Origin: Candidatus Riflebacteria bacterium HGW-Riflebacteria-2
GTDB lineage: Bacteria; Muiribacteriota; Ozemobacteria; Ozemobacterales; Ozemobacteraceae
Reading direction: 5' to 3'
Length of the DNA: 64,000 nucleotides
Assembly (NCBI GenBank): GCA_002839435.1
Contig: PGYA01000002.1
Location: forward strand, 62,001 to 126,000
Part shown: piece by piece, positions 34,802 through 43,520 of the stretch
How the letters are laid out: every line of letters starts with the position of its first letter
Position numbering within the stretch: position 1 is the stretch's first letter
The notes under the pieces: model-generated
Databases searched by the model: none
The model's input: only the letters and a program-made list of their open reading frames with translations
Told to the model about the DNA's origin: nothing
Made by a program: the position numbers and the translations under genes

Positions 34802-37800
34802 TTAAACTCCCTTCTGTTTCTGCGGACAAAGCAGGTCGTAAAGCACAGGTATCATGACCATGGTCATCAGAGTACCGGTCAGCAGACCAAAAGATGCAAC
34901 AACACCAAGTGGTGACATGCGTTCGAGACCGACGGCACTTTCGAAGGTAAGCGGCATCAGCCCGAGAATTGTCGAGAAGGTGGTTATGATAATCGGGCGC
35001 AAACGGGTTTTGACTGATTCAAAAAGAGCTTGATGCCTTGGCATACCGCTGGCAATAGAGGTATCAATAAAGTCGATGAGAATTATGGCGTTGTTCACTA
35101 TCGTGCCGCCAAGTAGAATAATGCCCATCATTGCCGGCATGCACATCGGCTTGTCGAATATGATCATGCCCCAGAAAGCACCAATTAGTGATAATGGTAT
35201 GGCTGCCATAACCAGAAACGGACGCCACCAGTTCTCGAACAACAGATAAAGTACTGTATAAAGAAATACAAAAGCGAATAATAGAGCCTTGGCGAGTCGC
35301 ATACCGGTATCAGCCATGTCAGTCATGGTACCGGTCAGTTCTGCGCTGTAACCGCCGGGCAGTTCGATATCGCCAAGAACTTTGTCAACATCTTCGGCAA
35401 CCGCAGACAATGGTCTTATCGAATTGATGCCGAGAATATCGATGGTTTCGTTCAGATTCTCGCGGGTAACCAGAGTTGGCTGCAAAACATGCCGCTGCTC
35501 GCCGAGTGAACCGATAAATAGATCGCCAGACTGACCGGGCATAGCTAATTGAGTAATGTCTTCGTTCCAGCGATGGCCGCCGGCTCCAATTTCCAGCCTG
35601 ATGCCAAGATCGACGAAGCCATTCATCTTCAGTGCCGAAGGCGAACGCCCGGTAAGCGTCAGCCCAAGAAATTCACCAATCAACTGTGGCGACATGTGAT
35701 AGCGGCCGGTCAGGCTCAGATCAGGCATAAAATGCGTTTCTGGCTTGCTTTTGCTCCAGTTCAGACGCAAATCACTCAGGCCATTTATTTGGCGCAGCCT
35801 TTTCTCAACGTCGTTTGCAAGATAAAACAGAATTTCCGGATCCCTTCCTGATATCATTACATCGATCGGTGCCTTGCTGGTAGCCATGGGTGTCGCACCG
35901 AATTCTGAAACCGAATAATTTATCAGTTCAGGAATCTTAGCAAATTCTTCGCGCCACTCGCTCATGATCTGCCAGATGGTCTGCTCTCTTTTTTCACGTG
36001 TTGTCAGACGCACCTGAATATCAAGTTGCTGCAGTAACTGTCCACCAGCGCCAAAACTGACCTGTCCAGGCTCCGAACCGGCAACCGTTGAAATATTCAG
36101 CACATGCGGACTGCGTCGGATTATCTGCTGCACCCGGTTAATAACCGCTTCGACGCCTTCTATGCCGGTAGATGGCGGCAAATCTGCCTTAACCGTAATC
36201 ATGCCGGTATCCATACGCGGCATGAGTTCGCGGCCGATAAGCGGCAATACCAGCCGGGCAGTCGCCAGCAAAAGGACCAGAGCAGCGAACACCAATACCC
36301 ATCTTAACCGCAATCCGAGGCGCAGAAGTTTAAGATAGATATTGGTTATAAATTCGAGAAAATGATCGACCACACGATAAAATCGGCTTATCAGACTACT
36401 TTCATCACTGGCTGCGAACTTTGCGAGATCGCCGTCTTTTTCGGCAACCGCCATTTTACGTAAAAGCAGGGGTACTACGGTTATGGCAGCGATAAAAGAA
36501 CCGATCAGTGTCGCGGTAATCGTCATGCTCAGGGGTCGCAAAACCTGCTGGACATAACCGCCCACAAACATGATGGGTAACATAACGACCACCGTGGTCA
36601 GCATGCCGCCCCATATCGAAAAAATGACTTCTTCGACGCCCTTTACCAGAGCGGAAAAACTGTGATTTTCGGCATTGAGATGGCGCCAGGAATTCTCGAC
36701 TACAACAATGGCTGCATCAACAACCATACCTACCGCTATAATCAGGCCTGAAAGCGTGACCATGTTTACGGTGAACGGTGTAAAATAAAGAAACGCGAAA
36801 GCCGTCAAAAAGGAGAGAGGAATTGAAACACCCACTATGACAGCGGCCCGCAGATTCTGCAAAAAAATCAGCACGATCAGCATGGTCAGCCAGACCGCCG
36901 AAAACAGCGCATCTTTCATGCCAGCAACGTTTACCGATATGATAGGCTCCTGGTCTGTGGTTATGGCAAATTCGATTTCAGCATAACGTTTCTGTAGTTC
37001 AGGCAGAAAGGTCTTAACACTGCTCAGAGCACCAACAGCATAGCCATCTTCTGGTTTGAGTATATTGAGTGCAATCGCCGGTCGGCCGTTGCCATGATAT
37101 ATACTGCGCGGCGTGCTTACTCCCAGAGTTACTGAAGCAACGTCGCCAAGCTTGATTATGCCACCCTGCTGCACACGCATAGGCATTTCTGCCAATTCCT
37201 GCGGTGTGCGCGCTTCGTTGAGTGTTTTGACCAGAGACTCACGCCCGCCAATCTCAAGATAGCCACCCGGCAGCGAAAGGTTTTGCGCGCCGATAGCCTG
37301 CAGTACCTGCGTCGGGCTGAGCTTGAACTGTCGCAACTTCTCAATATCGAGTCGAACCAGCACTTCTGGCTGATTGGCACCAAACACATCTACCTTACCG
37401 ACTCCCGGCAGGCGCAACAATTCTTCCTTGATGTCATTTTCCGCCAGCAGTCTGATCGCCTTGAGATCGAGAGAAGATTCTGCGGCCGGCGAAAGGGCGA
37501 GAGTCAGAACCGGGCGATTGGCATCGGTGATTCGGAAAAACTGCGAAGTTTGCGTTCCGGCAGGAAATCTGCGGGCAACGCGATTTACCGCGTTAATCAC
37601 ATCAGTCATCGCCGCCGCCATATCAACGCCATATTCAAATTGCGCGTTCACCGAGGAAACCTCATCGCGCGAGGTCGAAACCACGTTTTTGATGCCGGTC
37701 AACCCCCTGAGTTCGCGATCGATCAGAGTGGTTACGCGCCGGTTAACATCTTCGGCCGAAGCCCCTGGAACTACCGTCATGGCAACGATCTGCGGCGGAA

Positions 37801-37921
37801 CCGTATCAGGAAACAGATCGACCGGCATCATGTACCAGGAGATGATGCCCAGCGCACCAACCAACAGCCAGAAGGCTATTGACCATGATGGCTTTCTAAT
37901 AATCGTTTCAATCATGTTCAT
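34802..37921 (-). CDS. RND-family efflux permease (AcrB/HAE1-like) with atypical proton-relay residues
   Basis: A 1039-residue inner-membrane pump of the resistance-nodulation-division family. It has the usual opening (SIAFWLLVGALGIISWYMMPVDLFPD), two large periplasmic domains and twelve helices. In helix 4 the AcrB Asp-Asp pair reads VVDAAIVVVEN, so only the first aspartate remains. In helix 10 the AcrB lysine 940 position reads VNNAI, an asparagine. Proton coupling therefore differs from AcrB, as in some divergent RND subgroups. Its ATG overlaps the adaptor's stop (ATGA), with GAGGTGATC upstream. It is the last gene of the TetR-adaptor-pump operon. No outer-membrane TolC partner is present in the window. 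Confidence 0.95.
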   Translation of the reverse strand: MNMIETIIRKPSWSIAFWLLVGALGIISWYMMPVDLFPDTVPPQIVAMTVVPGASAEDVNRRVTTLIDRELRGLTGIKNVVSTSRDEVSSVNAQFEYGVDMAAAMTDVINAVNRVARRFPAGTQTSQFFRITDANRPVLTLALSPAAESSLDLKAIRLLAENDIKEELLRLPGVGKVDVFGANQPEVLVRLDIEKLRQFKLSPTQVLQAIGAQNLSLPGGYLEIGGRESLVKTLNEARTPQELAEMPMRVQQGGIIKLGDVASVTLGVSTPRSIYHGNGRPAIALNILKPEDGYAVGALSSVKTFLPELQKRYAEIEFAITTDQEPIISVNVAGMKDALFSAVWLTMLIVLIFLQNLRAAVIVGVSIPLSFLTAFAFLYFTPFTVNMVTLSGLIIAVGMVVDAAIVVVENSWRHLNAENHSFSALVKGVEEVIFSIWGGMLTTVVVMLPIMFVGGYVQQVLRPLSMTITATLIGSFIAAITVVPLLLRKMAVAEKDGDLAKFAASDESSLISRFYRVVDHFLEFITNIYLKLLRLGLRLRWVLVFAALVLLLATARLVLPLIGRELMPRMDTGMITVKADLPPSTGIEGVEAVINRVQQIIRRSPHVLNISTVAGSEPGQVSFGAGGQLLQQLDIQVRLTTREKREQTIWQIMSEWREEFAKIPELINYSVSEFGATPMATSKAPIDVMISGRDPEILFYLANDVEKRLRQINGLSDLRLNWSKSKPETHFMPDLSLTGRYHMSPQLIGEFLGLTLTGRSPSALKMNGFVDLGIRLEIGAGGHRWNEDITQLAMPGQSGDLFIGSLGEQRHVLQPTLVTRENLNETIDILGINSIRPLSAVAEDVDKVLGDIELPGGYSAELTGTMTDMADTGMRLAKALLFAFVFLYTVLYLLFENWWRPFLVMAAIPLSLIGAFWGMIIFDKPMCMPAMMGIILLGGTIVNNAIILIDFIDTSIASGMPRHQALFESVKTRLRPIIITTFSTILGLMPLTFESAVGLERMSPLGVVASFGLLTGTLMTMVMIPVLYDLLCPQKQKGV

Positions 37922-39162
37922 CTGATCACCTCGACGCTGAAGGAAGCCGGCAACCTGACATTTTCGAGATAATTGCCCAGGGCAAGAACGGTTCCAGCCG
38001 GAACAAGTTCGGGAGAAACCGCAAAATTACCGTTATTACTACGCAACAGAGGGTTGATGGACATACGTCTCGCCCGGTCGCCTTCAACAATATATATCTG
38101 GAGCTTTTCCGGAGCTTTGAAGTCTATAAATCCGGCAGACAGAGGCACTATTACGCCTTCACGGCTTTCTACCGTTATATGTACCGGTATCTGCATATCG
38201 TAAACCAGTCCGCTAACTTCGCCGGGCTTTGAGGCTTCTACGATGACCTGACGAAATTCATTCTGTACGGGATAAATTCGACTGACAACAAAGCCATTGC
38301 TGCTACCATCCCTGAGAGTCACCGCCTGGCCAATTCGGACGCCGGCCGCCTCCTGTTGCGGAATCTGCATGATCAAACGTGTCATCGCAACATCTTCAAT
38401 CGTGTAAATAGCCACACCCGGCTGCACCAGATTGCCTTCTTCCTGCATACGGAAAGAAACAATCCCGTCTACTGGCGCGAGAATCTCGGCATAGTCAAGC
38501 CTTGCCTGCCAGACAGCGACATCTTTTACGCTGGCATCTTTTTGTGATACCATCGCTGAAATCTGGGCTTTCTGCGCTGAAACCTGTGATTTAAGTGCTG
38601 CGAGACGGCTCTCTGCTTCAGCATGTCGATTGATTGTGGCATCGAGTGCACTTTTAGCGATAGCCCGGGCTTCATACAGCTTTTCATCTCGCGCCAGGGT
38701 AGTTTTCCAGTAATCCAGATTTATCTGATACGCATCGAGCTGGCTGGTTAAAGCCCGCAGGTTAGCCTGCACTGCCGATACCTGACCGGACGCTGAATCG
38801 GATCGTGCGCGCGCCGCCTGCAGCTGTGCCTTCTGTTCTTGGCTGTCGATAACGGCAAGAACACTGCCGACTGTGACCCGGTCGCCCTCGCGATATTTCA
38901 GTTCGCCTATCTTGCCAGCTGTCTCGGCTTTAATCACTATGCTGGCTGCACTTTTTACTGTAGCCAGTGCCGGAACGCTCCGATCGATCACCCCGAGATT
39001 AACAACAGCTGTCTTTACTGCCAGAGGCGGTTGAGGCATTGGTGTGGCCTGAGCTAGAGCCGCCTTTTTGCGCATCAGACCAGATACCGCGAGTGCGGCA
39101 AAAGCCACGAAAACAATCATTATCACCAGATTTTGCCAATTCAAATATTTATGACTGCTCAT
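37918..39162 (-). CDS. RND efflux periplasmic adaptor (membrane fusion protein)
   Basis: A 414-residue periplasmic adaptor with one N-terminal membrane helix (about 12-29). A lipoyl/barrel-sandwich domain is split around a long helical hairpin (about 110-225, QEQKAQLQAARARSDSASG...KSQVSAQKAQISA). The second lipoyl half is ILAPVDGIVSFRMQEEGNLVQPG. Beta-barrel and membrane-proximal domains follow. It connects the permease to an outer-membrane channel. It starts with ATG preceded by GAGGTAAAGC, overlapping the TetR gene stop by 4 nt, and its own stop overlaps the permease start. The three genes are therefore translationally coupled. Confidence 0.94.
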   Translation of the reverse strand: MSSHKYLNWQNLVIMIVFVAFAALAVSGLMRKKAALAQATPMPQPPLAVKTAVVNLGVIDRSVPALATVKSAASIVIKAETAGKIGELKYREGDRVTVGSVLAVIDSQEQKAQLQAARARSDSASGQVSAVQANLRALTSQLDAYQINLDYWKTTLARDEKLYEARAIAKSALDATINRHAEAESRLAALKSQVSAQKAQISAMVSQKDASVKDVAVWQARLDYAEILAPVDGIVSFRMQEEGNLVQPGVAIYTIEDVAMTRLIMQIPQQEAAGVRIGQAVTLRDGSSNGFVVSRIYPVQNEFRQVIVEASKPGEVSGLVYDMQIPVHITVESREGVIVPLSAGFIDFKAPEKLQIYIVEGDRARRMSINPLLRSNNGNFAVSPELVPAGTVLALGNYLENVRLPASFSVEVIR

Positions 39163-39860
39163 TGCTTTACCTCTTGCTTCATTACTGCTTTCGCCAGTTC
39201 TGCCATATTGCGCGCACTATCTTCAAATAGACCATTGCTGCTGCGCTGTAATGTCCATCTGATAACTGAAGTCTGCATCAAACCGAGTATGGCCGCCACC
39301 AGAGCACCTGGTTCGACAGTTCGTCTGACCTGTTTTTTCTTGATTCCTGCAGCAACTATTGCCGCGACCGAATCTCCGAGAAAGCCGAGATTGTAACGCA
39401 TGCTCGCCAGCAGTCTGGCATTTTGCGGGTTAACCGCTTCTGACAGAAATAGCACCGGGTTGAGCCTCTCGTCGATAAGATGATGAAGATGCAACTGACA
39501 GAGTTCTTCAAGTTTCTTGCCAAAAGGCAGCTCATCTTTGACCAGGCGACTGATCGCTTCGCGCCAGGGAGCAAAAAGTGCTTCCAGTAGTGCCAGCAAC
39601 AATTCTTCCTTGCTGGTATAGTGCCTGTAGATAGCAGCTTCACTTATGCCAACCCGGCCGGCGACTTCTCTTATGGTAAAATTACTGAACCCTTCGTTAA
39701 AGATCAGGTCGCGCGCAATTTCAAGAATTTCACTGCGCCGGTTTTCACCGCTTTTGCGCCGCACTATTTTTCTTTCTGCCGGCGATGAAGCGGTTTTGCT
39801 TTTATCTGCAGCTGAAGCAATCTTCTTTCTGCTTCCCGCATCGTTTACATTTCTGGTCAT
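39159..39860 (-). CDS. TetR-family transcriptional regulator of the RND operon
   Basis: A 233-residue repressor. After a basic, low-complexity N-terminal extension (1-38), the TetR helix-turn-helix is clear: RRSEILEIARDLIFNEGFSNF and IREVAGRVGISEAAIYRHYTSK. The ligand-binding C-terminal domain is helical. It is the first gene of the operon with the adaptor and pump (4-nt overlap). It likely represses its own operon through the inverted repeat 61 nt upstream. GGAGGCC precedes the ATG. The efflux substrate is not evident. Confidence 0.93.
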   Translation of the reverse strand: MTRNVNDAGSRKKIASAADKSKTASSPAERKIVRRKSGENRRSEILEIARDLIFNEGFSNFTIREVAGRVGISEAAIYRHYTSKEELLLALLEALFAPWREAISRLVKDELPFGKKLEELCQLHLHHLIDERLNPVLFLSEAVNPQNARLLASMRYNLGFLGDSVAAIVAAGIKKKQVRRTVEPGALVAAILGLMQTSVIRWTLQRSSNGLFEDSARNMAELAKAVMKQEVKQ

Positions 39861-39920
39861 ACGGCCTCCATCTCAGGCGCAGGTCTGCTTTCAAAGTAGC
39901 GTTACCGGCCCTGCTTTTTA

Positions 39921-39944
39921 TTAAGTTAGTTAACGTTAACTTAA
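39921..39944. promoter_or_regulatory. Palindromic operator for the TetR regulator
   Basis: TTAAGTTA (39921-39928) and TAACTTAA (39937-39944) form a perfect inverted repeat with an 8-nt spacer, GTTAACGT, itself containing GTTAAC. The size and spacing suit a TetR dimer. It lies between the TetR operon and the plus-strand spermidine-synthase fusion, in AT-rich sequence containing TATAAT-like boxes, so it could control both. Confidence 0.65.
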
Positions 39945-40054
39945 ATATAATATTTTGGTCGACTCTTGTCAATAGTCAAATTGCACCAGCTGTATTGAAA
40001 AATGCGACGGTGCAGATTAGAATAGGCGCGCAATCACATAGAGGCGGGCAAATC

Positions 40055-42388
40055 TTGATTTATCTATATTCCGGCTGTATTTTTCTTTCGGCTTTTCTGC
40101 TGTTTCTGGTGCAGCCGATGATCGGCAAGATGTTTCTGCCCTGGGTTGGTGGTTCATCAGCCGCCTGGAACACCTGTATGTTTTTTTTCCAGGCATTGCT
40201 GCTGGCCGGCTACGGCTACACACATCTGTCGCTCGGCCGCCTCGGGCTTAAAAAGCAGTCTTTTTTACAGTTCCCGATGATGCTTCTGGCTCTGCTGTTT
40301 TTGCCGTTCATCTACAGCAACGCAACGCCAGTACCGGAAGATCCCTCGTTCTGGCTGATAGCTCAGCTCATTAAAACTATCGGCCTGCCATTTTTTGTAA
40401 TCGCCGGCATCGCGCCGCTGCTGCAGATATGGTTCGCCAATACCGGCCATACTCGTGCAGTCAGTCCGTTCTTTCTCTACGCTGCCAGCAACACCGGCAG
40501 CCTTTTTGCTCTGCTGGCCTACCCGACCCTGATCGAGCCGTCATTTGATCTGGCCGGCCAGGCGCGCATCTGGACTGGCGGCTACATACTGCTGATAATT
40601 CTAATGGCAGCATGCTTTTCGCTGGTAGAAAAAACCGAAGTTGCCGCTCAAACAAAGGAGAATAAAGGCTCTGATGTGCCGCCGCCAGCCACCAGAACTA
40701 TATTGTTCTGGGTCGCAGCCGCCTTTTTGCCGTCAAGCCTGTTGCTGGCGGTTACCCAGTATGTGACCACCGATCTGGTGCCGGTGCCAATGTTCTGGAT
40801 CATTCCACTGATGATCTACCTGGTTACATTTATCGTCGCATTTTCAGAAAAGCTGGCACCACGGGCACTTACCTACAGCAGAATTTCCCTGCTGGTAATA
40901 CTCTCATTTCTGTCACTCTACCTGTTCGTAGAAATCACCTACTTCTGGTTCAGCGTCATGGTGCATCTCTTCACACTCTTCTGCGTTGCGATGTTCTGCC
41001 ACTGCGCGATTGCCGAAAACAAACCGCCAGTAAAGCATCTCACCGCATACTATCTGTGGATATCGCTAGGCGGCGTATTGGGTGGTTTTTTCAACTCTCT
41101 CATTGCACCGCAGATTTTCTCTGACTATCTTGAATACCCGCTGCTCATTGTGCTCAGCTGTCTGATGATCGATCGCTTCAACAACAGCCAGCCTGTAAAA
41201 GAAGGGGAAACTGACAACAGGATTTTTGTGCCCGGCATTGTTTCAGCCCTTGTTGGTTTCTACATTTTTGCCCTGATCATCTATTTCTCGAATCTTAATC
41301 TGCCAGAACAGATATTCCATTTTGCCACCTACCTCGGCTATGACATCAATCTGCCCGGTCTCAAAGCATTTCTCGAACTTATCAGCGTCTACCATGGCCA
41401 GATCAGACAGACTGCGTTTGCATTGTCAGCATTGGTTCCATATTTTGTCCTGACAAGGCGCTGCCGCGTTTCTTTTGCCCCACTGGTAGCGGTTGTTCTC
41501 GTGCTGATATTTGTTTATAACATCGGTCAGCACAAGATTATCAAACGATATCGTAATTTTTTCGGCGTCAAGAAAGTTTTCTTCGATACCGAAGCCAACC
41601 TGCGCTACCTGGCACACGGTTCTACCGTGCATGGAAAGCAGTGTTTCACCGATGCCCTGCGTGAAGAACCACTTACTTACTACCACCGGCGCGGCCCGCT
41701 TGGCGATATCTTTGCCCTGCCGATGTTCGGGCAGGACAACCTCAAAGTCGCCATAATCGGGCTGGGAGTAGGTTCTATGGCCGCCTATTCGAGAACCGGC
41801 AATGAGTTTGTCTTTTACGAACTCGACCCGCAGGTTGTCGAAATAGCCCAGAGAACCGGGATATTCTCGTATCTTAAGGATTTCAGCCACAACTGCCGCG
41901 TCGAAGTCGGCGACGGCCGACTCAAAATAATGCAGGCCGCACCTAAGTATTTCGACATGATAATCATCGATGCGTTCTCGTCTGATGCGGTTCCAATACA
42001 CCTTCTGACGGTTGAAGCGCTGCAGATATATCTCGACCGGCTCAAGGATACCGGCATAATTGCTGTTCACATCTCAAACCGCTACATCAACCTGCAGCCC
42101 AATCTGCAGGCTCTCGCAAAAGTACATAATCTGCATCAGACATTCATTAACGATGACTCTTTCAACAGCAACGAAGCGGCCAATTATGAACGTAGTCCGG
42201 CTGAATACGCGATCTTCACCAGAGACCAGGGTATAGTCAATTACCTTGCCCGCGTATCGGGCGACACCTGGGCGCCAATAAATGACTGGCCTGATTTCAG
42301 GCCATGGACCGACAGCCATTCAAGCATATTTCCGCTTCTCAATTTCAAGGCAGACAAGCTTCAGACAGCTGCTGACAACAAAAAATAG
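40055..42388 (+). CDS. Membrane protein fused to a spermidine-synthase-like domain
   Basis: The N-terminal half (about 450 residues) has some 10-13 membrane helices beginning LYSGCIFLSAFLLFLVQPMIGKM, like the transporter-like halves of 'fused MFS/spermidine synthase' proteins. The C-terminal half has the polyamine-synthase Rossmann core: VAIIGLGVGSMAAY, FYELDPQVVEIA, VEVGDGR and MIIIDAFSSDAVPIHLLT. The aminopropyltransferase aspartates are partly kept (GDGR, DAFS). The frame extends to an ATG at 39785 inside the TetR gene, but those residues look like noncoding sequence. I favour TTG 40055, which has GAGGCGGG at 6 nt and begins right at the first helix. Members of this fused family have poorly known function. 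Confidence 0.88.
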   Translation: MIYLYSGCIFLSAFLLFLVQPMIGKMFLPWVGGSSAAWNTCMFFFQALLLAGYGYTHLSLGRLGLKKQSFLQFPMMLLALLFLPFIYSNATPVPEDPSFWLIAQLIKTIGLPFFVIAGIAPLLQIWFANTGHTRAVSPFFLYAASNTGSLFALLAYPTLIEPSFDLAGQARIWTGGYILLIILMAACFSLVEKTEVAAQTKENKGSDVPPPATRTILFWVAAAFLPSSLLLAVTQYVTTDLVPVPMFWIIPLMIYLVTFIVAFSEKLAPRALTYSRISLLVILSFLSLYLFVEITYFWFSVMVHLFTLFCVAMFCHCAIAENKPPVKHLTAYYLWISLGGVLGGFFNSLIAPQIFSDYLEYPLLIVLSCLMIDRFNNSQPVKEGETDNRIFVPGIVSALVGFYIFALIIYFSNLNLPEQIFHFATYLGYDINLPGLKAFLELISVYHGQIRQTAFALSALVPYFVLTRRCRVSFAPLVAVVLVLIFVYNIGQHKIIKRYRNFFGVKKVFFDTEANLRYLAHGSTVHGKQCFTDALREEPLTYYHRRGPLGDIFALPMFGQDNLKVAIIGLGVGSMAAYSRTGNEFVFYELDPQVVEIAQRTGIFSYLKDFSHNCRVEVGDGRLKIMQAAPKYFDMIIIDAFSSDAVPIHLLTVEALQIYLDRLKDTGIIAVHISNRYINLQPNLQALAKVHNLHQTFINDDSFNSNEAANYERSPAEYAIFTRDQGIVNYLARVSGDTWAPINDWPDFRPWTDSHSSIFPLLNFKADKLQTAADNKK

Positions 42389-42464
42389 CATCTGCTGTCT
42401 GTGCCTCTGACAACGTGCAGGACAAGCAGACAAATTCCGAATCTTAAAAAAACGGGTGGAAAAA

Positions 42465-43520
42465 ATGACAAAAAGAACAGACCAGACAAAACTAAGGCTT
42501 TATCTGGCGGTTTTTCTGACTGTCGCGACATTTTTCGCAACAGTATTAACGTCTGGCTGCAGCAGTTCTGAACCCGAAGTGATTGTCTACACTTCAGTCG
42601 ATCAGCCGTTTGCCGAGCCTGTGTTCAGAGCTTTTGCCGAAAAAACCGGAATCAGAGTCAGACCGGTATTCGACACCGAAGCGGCTAAGACCGTCGGTCT
42701 TGCTAACCGCCTGCGCGCCGAAACTGCCGCACCCAAAGCCGACGTATTCTGGAGTTCGGAGTTTTCACATACGATAAGACTGGCGAAAGAAGACGTTTTT
42801 GCGCCATACCGGCCGGCTCAGGCCGAAGACATTCCCGCACATTTTCGCGATGCTCACAATCTGTGGACAGGTTCCGGGCAACGTGCCCGCGTGCTGATCA
42901 TCAACAAAGACAAGCTGCCGCCGGAAGAATGGCCGAAGTCACTTGCCGAACTGCTCGCCGAAAAGTGGCAACCAGAACAGATTACTGTGGCAAGACCTCT
43001 TTTCGGCACCACCAATACCCAGGCATCTGCCATATATGCGCGCGAAGGCGAGCAAGGACTACGCAACTTTTTCGACAGCCTGAAACAGGGTCAGGCCGCA
43101 TTTGTCGATGGTAATGCCTCGACCCGCGACCGCGTAGTAGCCGGCACCAGTCTGGTTGGGCTGACCGACAGCGACGACGCAGTTGTTGCGATCAAGCGCG
43201 GCGACCCGGTTGCCATGCTTTTTCCCGACCAGGGCGATGACCAGTCCGGCACCCTGCTGATACCTAATACTGCTGCACTGGTTAAAAATGGCCCGAACCC
43301 CGACCAGGGCAAAGCCTTTCTTGACTATATCACCAGTAGCGAGGGCGAACTTATGCTGACCCGTCTTGGTGAAGGCTTTTTTCCGATTCGCCGAAATCTC
43401 GCAACGCAACTCGACTGGTTGCCGAAAAACGGCGTCAGAGAACTACAGGTATCGCTGCCGGAAGTTGCCAATGCTATAGCTTCCGCCAGTCTCATCATCA
43501 ACGAAATGTTTCTGCAGTAA
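42465..43520 (+). CDS. Ferric-type ABC transporter substrate-binding lipoprotein
   Basis: A periplasmic binding protein of the FbpA/AfuA class. The signal ends in LTSGC, so it is lipidated. The body starts VIVYTSVDQPFAEPVFRAF and has KADVFWSSE, LAELLAEKW, RPLFGTTNTQASAIYAREG and a C-terminal FLDYITSSEGELML, all typical. The usual FbpA iron ligands (His, Glu, two Tyr) are not all obvious, so thiamine, phosphonate or another ligand is possible. ATG 42465 has GGTGGA 6 nt upstream; a GTG at 42456 is less likely. Its stop overlaps the permease start by one base (TAATG), making the first gene of a three-gene importer operon. Confidence 0.93.
   Translation: MTKRTDQTKLRLYLAVFLTVATFFATVLTSGCSSSEPEVIVYTSVDQPFAEPVFRAFAEKTGIRVRPVFDTEAAKTVGLANRLRAETAAPKADVFWSSEFSHTIRLAKEDVFAPYRPAQAEDIPAHFRDAHNLWTGSGQRARVLIINKDKLPPEEWPKSLAELLAEKWQPEQITVARPLFGTTNTQASAIYAREGEQGLRNFFDSLKQGQAAFVDGNASTRDRVVAGTSLVGLTDSDDAVVAIKRGDPVAMLFPDQGDDQSGTLLIPNTAALVKNGPNPDQGKAFLDYITSSEGELMLTRLGEGFFPIRRNLATQLDWLPKNGVRELQVSLPEVANAIASASLIINEMFLQ

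Noticed and set aside
39785..40054. N-terminal 90 codons of the spermidine-synthase fusion frame
   Set aside because: They lie inside the TetR gene and its operator, look noncoding, and a TTG at 40055 has a proper ribosome site before the first membrane helix.
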